Source: Ashinkailepas kermadecensis
Taxonomy: Eukaryota; Arthropoda; Thecostraca; Neolepadidae
DNA length: 64,000 nucleotides
Direction: 5' to 3'
Assembly (NCBI GenBank): GCA_034440615.1
Contig: JAOTOM010002905.1
Coordinates: 59,481 to 123,480 of the forward strand
In this document: positions 39,601-51,600 of the stretch, in pieces
How the letters are laid out: each line of letters starts with the position of its first letter
Position numbering within the stretch: the stretch's first letter is position 1
Translations under genes and position numbers: made by a program
The notes under the pieces: model-generated
The model's input: the letters and a program-made list of their open reading frames with translations, nothing else
The model's database searches: none
Told to the model about the DNA's origin: nothing

Positions 39601-42600
39601 ACCTGGCCATCAGCATACATTTCCACCTCTCATAACCTTGACATACTACTTTTCGTCTCACACTGCAATGTGATATGCCATGCTTGGATAGTTGGATATG
39701 CGCGTTTAGCCGCACGTGCCTGAGTATGTGCAATATGCGGGACATATATTGCCGTTCTAGGACATCAGCAGGCAGACACTACTACTCACAGCAGTTCGCC
39801 ACTGGTCCCAGCGACCGGCGCCGCTGGTGCCATCCTGAAACTCGCTCTTATTATATAGTTGTTGTTTGTTCAAGGCTAACGTCCACACGTGAAGGGAATA
39901 TCCGCTCACAAAGCCATGACATCATACTGGTGACAAAGTTATAGTCGTACATAAGCATGAGGTTTTATCATCCTTGAGATGGAACAGCTGACGTGAGGCC
40001 ACTGGTATTTTTTAAATAAAATCAGCTGTAGGTGTCTCCAACTGTAGGTGATGGCAGGGGTCACATTTATAGCCACATCCTGTCTTCAGAACTGTTTAGA
40101 GTAATGAATGCAGCCCAGCAGTTTGCAAGGGACAAAGCCTTGCGGAATGTTAATATGTTTAGATACGTGTAACATATTAGTCAATGCTCATGAATAAAAA
40201 AGTGTCGTATTTCAATGCATTATTTTTGATAATATTTCCTGGCCATCATATGGATATAAGTTGAGAATTTGTAAGTTCGTTGTTCACATCTCCAAAAGTT
40301 TCCGAATAAAATGTTCATCTCCATGCTTCGTGGAATCTGCCATTGCGGTAACTGTTGATGCTGTTGCAGTCACTGTTGATATTGTTGCGTTCACTGTTGA
40401 TAATGTTGCTGTCACTGATGATACTGTTACTGTTTCGTAATTTGTGGCGTTATTGATGCTATTTATACAGCGGTATCGAGAGCTGATCGTCGCCCATGGT
40501 CACAGTGATGACTATTCTCCTCGGTGGTTTATAATCGTCCGGTTGTGTGCAGCCTGTCCGGTGTCGCCAGGCGGTGTACAGCCTGCCCTGGCATCGCTAG
40601 GTGATTTGTGGCATGTCCCATTACTGTCAGGTGTCGCCAGGCGGTGTACAGCCTGCCCTGGCATCGCCAGGTGATTTGTGGCATGTCCCATTACTGTCAG
40701 GTAGTATACAACCTGTTCCGATGGCGTCGGATGGTATATAACCTGTCCCAGTGTCGTCAGGTAGTGCACGACCTGCCCTGGTATCGTCAGGTAGTATATG
40801 ATCTACCTGTCCCAGTGTCGTCAGGTGGTATATAGCCTGTCCCAGTGACGTCAGATTTTATATAGCCTGTCCCAGTGTCGTCAGGTGGTATATAAACTGC
40901 CCGGGTGTCGTCGGGTGGTATATAGCAGTATAACGGACAACCTGTCCCAGTGTTGTCAGGCGGTGTATGACCAGTTCCGGTATCGCCAGGTGTTCGGAAA
41001 GCTTCTGTCGACGGACGAGGGCGAGACACCGAGCGGGTCGCTGACACCGCACCAAGTACCGCCGGCCGCCGACCCCGACACTGAGGAGGACACTGACCTG
41101 AGACAGCACATGGTCTCCATCTTGTTCTCGCGCTGCAAACTCACCCACCTGCAGACACAGGTGTGGGGAGGGGGCTGAGGGGTCGCAAGACACGGCCGTC
41201 TTCCCGCTGCCACCGGGCCAACACACACACACTCAGTGCGGCTCCGTCGCCGTGGTTCTCAGTTCTTTGGAACTAAAGTATTTTGGCCGCAATTCGTTGT
41301 TGTTCTCAACGTGGCAAGCGCTATTCCTTCAATTGCTAGTCCCTTAGCGTGTTCCTTTCATGGGTTCTCCCTGAAATATGTCAATGTTTAGCCAGATTTT
41401 CCGCTCCGGAGGACTAATGTGACTGGGTCAACCGGCGTCCTCTTGCTCTCCATTCACGCCACGTGTTGAAATGGTCCATGGTGTTCGGTTTCGACAATCT
41501 GATTGTTGGTGCCGTTCGTTGTTCGTACTGCAAGCTAGTGACCTCCAGCAACCCTGCTCGGCTCATGATCTCCCTGTCTCCTGGCTGGTAGCCTGCACTA
41601 TTTCCCGGCTGGTGGCGTCCCCTGTGTCCCCATCGGTGACCTCCCCTGTCCCCCAGCTGGTGACTCATGCTGGTGACATCCACTGTATCCCAGCTGATGA
41701 TCTCCCTGTCTCCCAGCTGATAGCCTCACCGATATCCCAGCTAGCGACCTACCCTGTCTAGCAACTGATGACCTCTCCTGTCGCCATGCTGATGACCTCG
41801 GCTGTGCCGCAGATCTGTGACCACATTATGGCGGCACTGGGTCGGGAGGCGGCCCGACTGCGGGACGAACCGGAGCCGGCGCCGGACACACACTGTTTTC
41901 AGATGCTGGCCATGCTGCTGGCGCTGAGCGGCAGCGGCGTGGGCCGGCAGCACCTATCCGGCCAGCACCCGCTGGTGGCCGATCTGCTCACGCTGCTGCA
42001 CACGGCGTCGGCCCGCTGCCAGCGACAGGTACACCGGCACAGCGGCATCTGGGGCAGCGACAGGTACACCGGCACAGAGGCATCTGGGGCAGCGACAGGT
42101 ACACCGGCACAGCGGCATCTGGGGCAGCGACAGGTACACCGGCACAGTGGCGTCTGGGGAAGCGACAGGTACACCGGCACAGTGGCATCTGGGGCAGCGA
42201 CAGGTACACCGGCACATCGGCATCTGGGGCAGCGGCAGGTACACCGGCACAACGGCGTCTGGGGCAGCGACAGGTACACCGGCACAGAGGCATCTGGGGC
42301 AGCGACAGGTACACCGGCACAGTGGCATCTGGGGCAGCGACAGGTACACCGGCACAGAGGCATCTGGGGCAGCGACAGGTACACCGGCACAGAGGCATCT
42401 GGGGCAGCGACAGGTACACCGGCACAGAGGCATCTGGGGCAGCGACAGGTACACCGGCACAGCGGCGTCTGGGGAAGCGACAGGTACACCGGCACAGAGG
42501 CATCTGGGGCAGCGACAGGTACACGGGCACGGAGGCATCTGGGGCAGCGACAGGTACATCGGCACAGAGGCATCTGGGGCAGCGACAGGTACACCGGCAC

Positions 42601-45600
42601 AGAGGCATCTGGGGCAGCGACAGGTACACCGGCACAGCGGCATCTGGGGCAGCGACAGGTACACCGGCACATATGAATATGGGGAAGCGACAGGTACCAA
42701 GGTTGGCAGTTTTTACCATCAATCTTTTTTTCTGGTTTTACTACTGGTATTAACTGGCACGTCAAAAACTGCTTTTACAGGTTTTTACTGGCATGCAAAA
42801 ATTTTGCTTAATTTTTTTCTCAGATATATAAGATATACTATTTGTATGTCTAGTAAAGAGTCACGAATCGTACAGCGTGTATAATACAAAGAAATTCGCA
42901 AAATTGGAGCTGAAAATGTCAGCAAGTGTAAACATGGCACCTTTTTGACATGTATTAACCAATTTATACCAGCTTTTACCGGTAAAACTTGGTTGTCATG
43001 ACAAGAATAAGTTTCCGGACAACAGCCCCATCCGTGACAGGTTTACGGACTGTGGTATGTGCTGGCAGGTGGTGAGTCTGCTGCGCCGGGTGTTGCCCGA
43101 GATGACGCCGGCGGCGCTGGCGCGGCTGCAGGGACCCGACTGCCGCCTGCCCGACACCGAGTACAGGGTCGGTGGAGACGACGACGAGGACCAGCCCGAG
43201 CACCAGCCCAACAGGTGGGCGTGCTCCAGGCACCGGCACACAGTCTGCTGACCAGCTCAGTGGCTAATCTGAGCATTCAACATGTTTCCTAAGCGGCTAA
43301 CGTCATGGGAACCGAAAAAGACAATGTTTATGGGAACTAGATGGCCAGCGTGATCGGTGCGCCCTAAAGCCCTGATTACCAACCAGTCTGCCCGAGATTG
43401 GCTCGTCACTTAGGGTTGGCTCCAGTGGCTGTCAGTAGGTGCGCGATGTGCCATATCCTGAGCTTTTAATGCGAGGTTTGTTTGTATTCCATCCACCATC
43501 GCCCGTCCCGCAGCCTAAGTGGTGCCGGTCAGTTTTGTTGTCTGTCCCGCACTTTGGATGGTGCCTCTCAGTCCTGTTGTCTGTTCCAGTCTGTGTGGTG
43601 CCTCTCAGTCCTGTTGTCTGTTCCAGCCTGTGTGGTGCCTCTCAGTCCTGCTTTCTGTTCCAGTCTGTGTGGTGCCTCTCAGTCCTGCTGTCTGTCCGAC
43701 AGTTTGGGTGTGCTGGACGTGCTGCTGGCCTGTGTCGCCAAGTGTGTCCAGGTACAGGTCAAGTATAAGGAAGGCTGCGCCAAGGTGATGCGCTCAGTGC
43801 GGCTGTGCGAGGTTCAGCCGGCCGGGGTGGTCGGCGGCGCGCGCTGGTGGCTGAAGGGCCAAATGACACCCAGCGTGGCCGAGCGTGTGCTGCGTCTGCT
43901 GCACGACATGAGCGAGGTGAGTCGACACTTGCCGGCGTCCTACACCACAGCCCGGCACCGGGACTCAATACCCGGCACGACAGCCTGACAACCGGCACCA
44001 CTACCCAACACCTGGCACCACGACCCAACATCCGGCACAACAACCTAACAACCGGCACCACGACCCAACACCCGGCACAACCTGATGAAGGGCCAACATG
44101 TAGGTTTGAAAGTTTGCACTCCGTAATTTGTGTCGATGAAGAGTGTGTAAAACATTTACATCACTAAAGGCATACCTATAAGCATCCCCTGATTATACAA
44201 TTAGTTTTCCTGAAAACAATACCTATGCCTACCATCTGATGGTCCCCATGTACTTCGTCACGTCGACTGACTTTAGTGTGTAGTTCATTGCTTGACTGAC
44301 GATGTTATGGGCGCCGTATGGCCGACGCAGTTGATGCGCCCGGCGTCCCTAAGCTCCAAAAACCAACCAGCCAATGCCCCCGGACCGTCTGACGTTCCCC
44401 ACCTGTTTGACTCTCCCCAGCCTATCTGACCTCCCCCAGCTATTTGACCTCCCCCAGCTATCTGACTTCCCCTGACCGTCTGACCTGCCCCAGTTGTGTG
44501 GCTCTCCCCTCATCGTCAGACCTTCCCCGACCAGCTGACCTATCCCGTCTATCTGACCTTCCCCGTTTATCTGACCCTCCCCGTCTATCTGACCCTCCCC
44601 GGCCGTCTGACTTCCCCTGACTGTCTGACTTCCCCGTCTACCTGTGCCTCAGCCGTCTGACCGAGTCCCGGTCGTCGTCAGGGCAAGCTGTCGGAGCCGT
44701 GGTCTGCAGTGACGCGGGCAGCCGTGGCGGCCGCCCTGCTCACCCTCAGCCGTGTGCCGGCCCACGACCGACTGCCCGACGTGTGCCTCGGCTCCAGCAC
44801 GCTCTGGATGGCGCTGGTGGCGCTGTGCGTGCTGCGGCCAGAACACGCCGACCGACTGACGTCCGGACGGTGGCGGCCGGCCGGCGGCGCCGCCTCCGCC
44901 TCCCGGGTCAGTGGCGCGTCGGAGCCGTGTGTACTGCCCACCTGCCCGGGGCATGCCAGCCAGTGGTGGTCCCCAGCTTACACAGCGGCTGGTAGATAGC
45001 TGGTGTGTTCGAATACTTTCTCAGTTCCTGACACATTCCGTCGTTGCTGTTCTATGGATTGCACGTCATGGCATTGACGCGGTGATTGTGTTTGCAAAGC
45101 GTCTGTTTTTACGAGGCTTGTCATTCTTTCAGTCGCAATGTAGCCAGTGTCCGCTTGTGGTTGATTATTTATGGCTTCTAAACCTCGGCGATATGGATGC
45201 AGTGCATGTTTTATATGGATGCAGAGCCTTTTTTAAATTTATTGTAGCAACCTGGATGTGGTTATTGTGACGCAACGGGAAAGACAGTATCGCTGAATGC
45301 TGGTGGGGGCCGAGCTGAACAATTCCTATTTCAGCCAGAAGATGATGCCACAACTTTAATTGTGTTGGATTGGAGCGCAAAGTTGTCAACCATATGTTGG
45401 ATAGGTGTGAACCCATGCCCTTCTCCTGAATGATGGCTTTATGACTGGTTTATTGCGACAGAACCCACTGGACCAGAATCATCCGAAAGAGTGGGCGAAA
45501 CGGTCTAAAGCCCAAGTAGCGAACAAACAAGTGACATTAACCATTTCTCCCATGCCGTATTTCATGTCTCAGTTCTTAGCGCTTTTCACGTTGCATGTGG

Positions 45601-48600
45601 TCATCAAAATATGACATATATCTTATAATTATTGTCATGTAGCGCATGCTCAGTTTCTCGCCCTCAAGCGTGCACAATCCGTGAACCAATGAATATTCCG
45701 CCATAGCTGCGCACCTCCGGCGGCCGCTGTCTACTGACTTCTGTGTTTGCTGTCCGCAGCCAACGTGCAACAACCATGACGACGGCGAGACAGTGGCCAT
45801 CATCATGTGCACGGAGTGTGGCAGTCTGTGTGCCGACTGTGACCGCGTGCTGCACCTGCCGCGCAGGGCGCGACCTCACCACAGACAGGTAAGGGGACCT
45901 CATCACAGACAGGTGAGCAGACCTCACCACAGACAGGTGAGGGGACCTCACCATAGACAGGTGAGGGGACCTCGCAATGTGAGGATAATAATCCTTCATA
46001 GACAGGAGAGGGAGCCTCGCAGTGTGAGGATAATAGTACTCGGTAGACAGGTGGCTGACTTCACCATGGACGGGTGAAGGGACCTCGCAATATGATAACA
46101 ATAACCCTCCATAGACAGGCAAGGGGCCGCAACATGGACATGCGAGGATGGTCTCCATTGATGAGGAGACACCAATGTACACGGGCAAGGAGACCCCATC
46201 ATAGGCAGCTGAGGAAACCTCGTGTGCGGGTGGGGACCCTCCCTCTCCCCCTCCAATAGACAGGTGGAGAGATTCCACCAAATGCAGCTGAGGGAACCCT
46301 GTCATGGGCGGGTTAGGACCCTCCTCCCTCTCCAATAGACGGGTGGAGGGGGATCGTACTATGAAGAAGTCGGGAGAGCCCATCATAGATGGGATCTCCC
46401 GGATGCTCCAACCGGTTGATGTAGCCCGGATGATGTAAGGATGCTCCAACATGTACATATGGGAAGACACAAGCCACGGACAGGTGAGGAGGCACCACCA
46501 TATACAGGTGGAGACATCACACAATGGATATATGACTGTATAGATATTGGCATGTGAATACATGTTAAGGGCACATAGATGGGTGCTCTTACGCGATGTA
46601 TGCCAATCCTGGAAGAGACCACCCGGGCTTCCTATCGTCTGGTGCCGCCGCGTTGTCGGCATAAAGGGTCGGCTGGTGGCAAGTGTGAACCAGTTTGTCG
46701 TCAGGCGTCCTCTCTACCGACTTCTCAGTCCGTGTGACTAGCGCCACCGCCCGGCGGCAGGTGTTCAAGGAGGAGGAGGAGGCGATCCGTGTGGACCTGC
46801 ACGAGGGCTGCGGCCGCCTGAAGCTGTTCTGGCTGATGGCACTGTCTGACGCGGCCAGCCTCAAGTCGATGGTGGAGTTCCGGTCGCGCGCCGAGCCGCG
46901 GCCCACCGGCGGCAGCGTGTGCCGCTTCTGCGGCGGTCCGGCGGCGGCCGGCCGCGGCGCGCTCAATGGGCCGGCGCCCGTGTGCGGCGAGCCCGAGTGC
47001 GCGGCGCACGCGCTCGCCGCCTGCCAACGCGTGCACGAGTGCGGCCACGCGTGCGGCGGCGTGCGCGACGAGGCGGCGTGTCTGGCGTGTCTGCACGGCT
47101 GCGGCCAGACGCGGCTGCGGCAGGACGCCGACGACATGTGCATGATCTGCTTCACGGACCCGCTGAGCGCGGCGCCGGTGGTGCGGCTGCGCTGCGGCCA
47201 CCTGTTCCACCTGCACTGCTGCCGGCACGTGCTCACCAACCGCTGGCTGGGGCCGCGCATCACGTTCGGCTTCTCGCTCTGTCCCATCTGCAAGGTGAGC
47301 GGCGGTGTGGCCTCTCGTCGCCGGTATGTGAGTGTGCTCTGTCGATGTTGTCGGTGGTGGTCTGTCTGTCCGTAAAGCGTCGGTTTTATACAGGGCTTCT
47401 TATTTATTAGCGTTGCGGTGAAATAAAAAAATGCCGTATGTGACATGAAAAGTTGGTCTTGCTTTCTTCAGATGCTAAAGTATTTTTGTGCGCTTAAGTC
47501 CACAATAGCAAAGATTATCTCCGACAAGCTGCTCCCTGCCTGGGTCGACGATGGCTTGGTGTCTCCCAGGTTTGCGACCTGCCCTCCCCGACTGTCGCTG
47601 ACTCCGTGTGTCCCAAAGTTATGCCCCCCCCCCCTGCGGCAGGATTCTCAAATTTGTCCACTTAGATGTCGGTCGGCCCGATCAGGGATGTAACTATTCA
47701 GCTCATGATTGGCCGAACAGTGTGCCTTGCTGACCGTATTGCCCCGCCACACAGTCAGGGGCGCCGTACTTGGGTTCAATTCTTCACGTGAAAATGCCGT
47801 ATTTCAGGAGTGTGCAGAATTGCCGATTGCGGTCAAAGTAATTTCCCCGGAGAAAATATATTGGTACCGTGGGCGTCACAAAGCCCGGGGTTAAATGTTC
47901 CTGCAATTTGTGCGGCTCTATTCTGTCTTATGTCGCTATCGCTGTTGGAAGAATGACCAAATACGATCGCGACGTGTAGCCCATGTCACGATGAGAGGCT
48001 GCACGCGCACGCCACATCTTGTTGACCAATATTGAAAAAATGTAGCCGGTGCACGGACCCGGTGAATACAAACAACCCCGTCTTATCCGTGTTGGCCATT
48101 TTCGAAAACGAAACCCAATCGTGAAAAACTGAAAAGACCGTTTTTTATTTGCACCCATCCCTTGGGCGCACGTGTCACGTGCAGCAAACATGCTTGCACT
48201 GGTGAGCTTTGTCGTTGTCTTAGCTACACATTCGTGTTGGTTCGATGTCGATCCGTCCATGGATTGGCGCGCTATGTCGCCAACATTGGAGCTGTGTCAA
48301 CGCACTAAAATTAGTCTAAATCCGACCGAACAAGGGACCGTTTGCCATGTTAATCCGATGAGCGACGGTCGATTTCGGTCAAACTCTGATCACCCCTGTG
48401 TCCCTCACGTGCAGCATGTCCATCCGATCGTGCCGGAACCTTGCCGAGTGGATGGCCAACACCGGAAGCTTTCGTGTGCTACGAACCCCGGCTCAATGGC
48501 GTCCACGTCAGCCCAGCCGAGCTTCAATATGTGCAACACGCGTTTTTCGTTGAAAATGTCCGAACTCAATGCTAAGCAAATGGGTGTGTCGGCACCCTTG

Positions 48601-51600
48601 CAGCACGTACCAAGCATTGGCCACCGGCACTGGTGCGGCGAAATCGGCATGAGATAGTGGTCCTGTGTGTCCCCAGCCGATCCCGGAAACAACCACCGTC
48701 GTACCTGTCACCGTTCAGGCTGTACTTGTGACCGAAAAATGTCTTCAAAAATCATTCGAGTGATAATGCATACGAGAATATAATAATGATTGGTTATGGG
48801 GTGGAGCAATGTGGTCAGGGAAACACATTTATCGGCCAATCGTAGGCTGACTAGTTACATCCCTGATTGAGCCGACACCTAACTGAACGAATTCGAAAAC
48901 ACTGCTCCTGCCTGACCATCGCTTACTCGGCGTGTCCCAGAATTGTCACCTCCCCTCTCTGACTCGTTGACTCGGTGTTCCCCAGAGCTGTCACCCTCGT
49001 CCCCCTGCCTGACAACCACTTGCTCGGCGTGTCCCAGGATTGCCACCTCCTCTCCTGACTGTCGCTGACTCGGTGTGACCGAGGCTTGTCACCCCTCCCT
49101 GACTGTCGCTGACTCGGTGTGTCCCAGAGGTGTTAACTCCCATCCCTGATTGTCGCTGACTATGTGTGTTCCAGGGTTGTCACCTCCCCCGTCTGACTGT
49201 CGCTGGCCCGGCGTAACCCAGGGTTGCCACCTCCCCCGTCGGACTATCGCTGACTCGGTATGTGCCTCAGGCGTCGATCGAGCACGCTACCCTGGCCGAT
49301 CTACTGTCGCCAATCGCCGCGCTGCGCGAGGACGTGCGCAAGAAGGCGCTGATCCGGTGCCAGTACGAGGGCCTCAAGTTGGCGGAGACGGACGGTCTGA
49401 CCGGCACGGACCCTAGTGACAAACTGGCCGCTCTCGCCATGGACCGCTACGCTTACTATGTGTGCAGCAAATGCGAAAAGGTCAGCCGGCAAAGCGTCAT
49501 CTGCCGGTGCCGGTCAGGTTTGGTGATGTGACGAGTCATCAAGCGCACCATCGGTGTCGGCTACTGGCTTCTCTGGCCACTTTTGCCCTAATCACCTATT
49601 GTCACATCTCATCTATCTAGTGTATATTTACGATTAATGCCACCTGAGCAAATAGTAGAGCGTGGCAAAGGTGGATAAGGATTTGTCGTGTTAAATGCCA
49701 ACCATCAGACGTAAGCTGTGGCAAATAGTAGGTATGCGGCCATATGCGGCCACGTGTTCTGTGCGGGTGTAACGCTGCCGGCGGCCGGCAGGCGTACTAC
49801 GGCGGGGAGGTGCGCTGCGACGCGGCTCTGGAAGGCGCCGACGACTACGACCCGGCCGAGCTGGTGTGCGGAGGCTGCAGTGACGTCACACGCGCCCAGC
49901 TCTGCCCGAAACACGGCACCGACTTCCTCGAATACAAGTGCCGCTACTGCTGCTCCGTGGCCGTCTTCTTCTGCTTCGGCAAGACGCACTTCTGCAACGC
50001 CTGTCACGACGACTTCCAACGGCTCACCGGCATCCCCGTGGCGCAGCTGCCGGCGTGCCCGGCCGGTCAGTACTGTCCCCAGCGTCTGCCCTACTGTCCG
50101 ACATGTCAGTACTGTCCCCAGCGTCTGCCCTACTGTCGGTACTGTCCCCGGCGTCTGCCCTACTGTCAGTACTGTCCCCGGCATCTGCCCTACTGTCAGT
50201 ACTGTCCCCGGCGTCTGCCCTACTGTCAGTACTGTCCCCGGCGTCTGCCCTACTGGCCGACATGTCAGTACTGTCCCCAGCGTCTGCCCTACTGTCCGGC
50301 CGGTCAGTACTGTCCCCGGCATCTGCCCTACTGTCAGTACTGTCCCCGGCGTCTGCCCTACTGTCAGTACTGTGCCCGGCATCTGCCCTACTGTCAGTAC
50401 TGTCCCCGGCATCTGCCCTACTGTCAGTACTGTCCCCGGCGTCTGCCCTACTGTCAGTACTGTCCCCGGCATCTGCCCTACTGTCAGTACTGTCCCCGGC
50501 ATCTGCCCTACTGTCAGTACTGTCCCCGGCATCTGCCCTACTGTCAGTACTGTCCCCGGCATCTGCCCTACTGTCAGTACTGTCCCCGGCGTCTGCCCTA
50601 CTGTCAGTACTGTCCCCGGCATCTGCCCTACTGTCAGTACTGTCCCCGGCGTCTGCCCTACTGTCAGTACTGTCCCCGGCATCTGCCCTACTGTCAGTAC
50701 TGTCCCCGGCATCTGCCCTACTGTCAGTACTGTCCCCGGCGTCTGCCCCACTGTCAGTACTGTCCCCGGCGTCTGCCCTACTGTCAGTACTGTCCCCGGC
50801 GTCTGCCCTACTGTCAGTACTGTCCCCGGCGTCTGCCCTACTCTCCGGCCGGTCAGTACTGTCCCCGGCGTCTGTCCTACTGTCCGGCTTGTCAGTACTG
50901 TCCCCGGCGTCTGCCCTACTGTTCGACCGGTCAGTACTGTCCCCAGCGTCTGTCCTACTGCCCGACTGGTCAGTACTGTCCCCAGCGTCTGCCCTACTGT
51001 CCGGCCGGCAAGTACTGTCCCCAGCGTATGCCCTACTGTCCGGCCGGTCAGTACTGTCCCCAGCGTCTGCCCTACTGTCCGACCTGTCAGTACTGTCCCG
51101 TCTGATGCTGTTCGGTCGGTCAATACTGTCCCCGGCATCTACCCTAGTGTCCGGTCGGTCAATACTGTCCCCAGCGTCTGCCCTACTGTCCGGCCGGTCA
51201 GTACTGTCCCCGGCGTCTGCCCTACTGTCCGACCTGTCGGTGGATTTCCCCAGTGGCTGCCCTCAGTGGCGCCACCTGTCCTACGGGTTCGGCCGGCCAG
51301 TACTGTTCCCAACATCTGTTCTCTGGGCCCCCACCTACCCCACTGCCGGTTGTTTAGCAATGTAATATATGATTTCCGTTTGCTGCTTGTCGGTCATTCC
51401 TCATCAGAAGCAATACTAGCCATTGCAGGATCAATAAATCAGCTTTCTTTGGTGTCCGTATGTAGGGTGTAGACAGTGGCACTCGAAGGCAGTGGCAGTG
51501 AAGCTGGCGCAGCATCATGGCTCGCGTATCAGTTTGGGAGTCAGATTTTTAGCGTCACATCAGGGCTCTTCGCCCATCCCCCTGTGATCAGCTGGATGGA

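Noticed and set aside
41768..42765. Overlapping Cys-rich minus-strand ORFs ([14 protein letters not shown])
   Set aside because: Reverse-strand readings of the 35-bp donor-type array after exon 31.
48172..48657. 161-residue ORF as a transposase or host gene
   Set aside because: No recognisable motif, lies inside the TIR element, and the opposite strand is also partly open.
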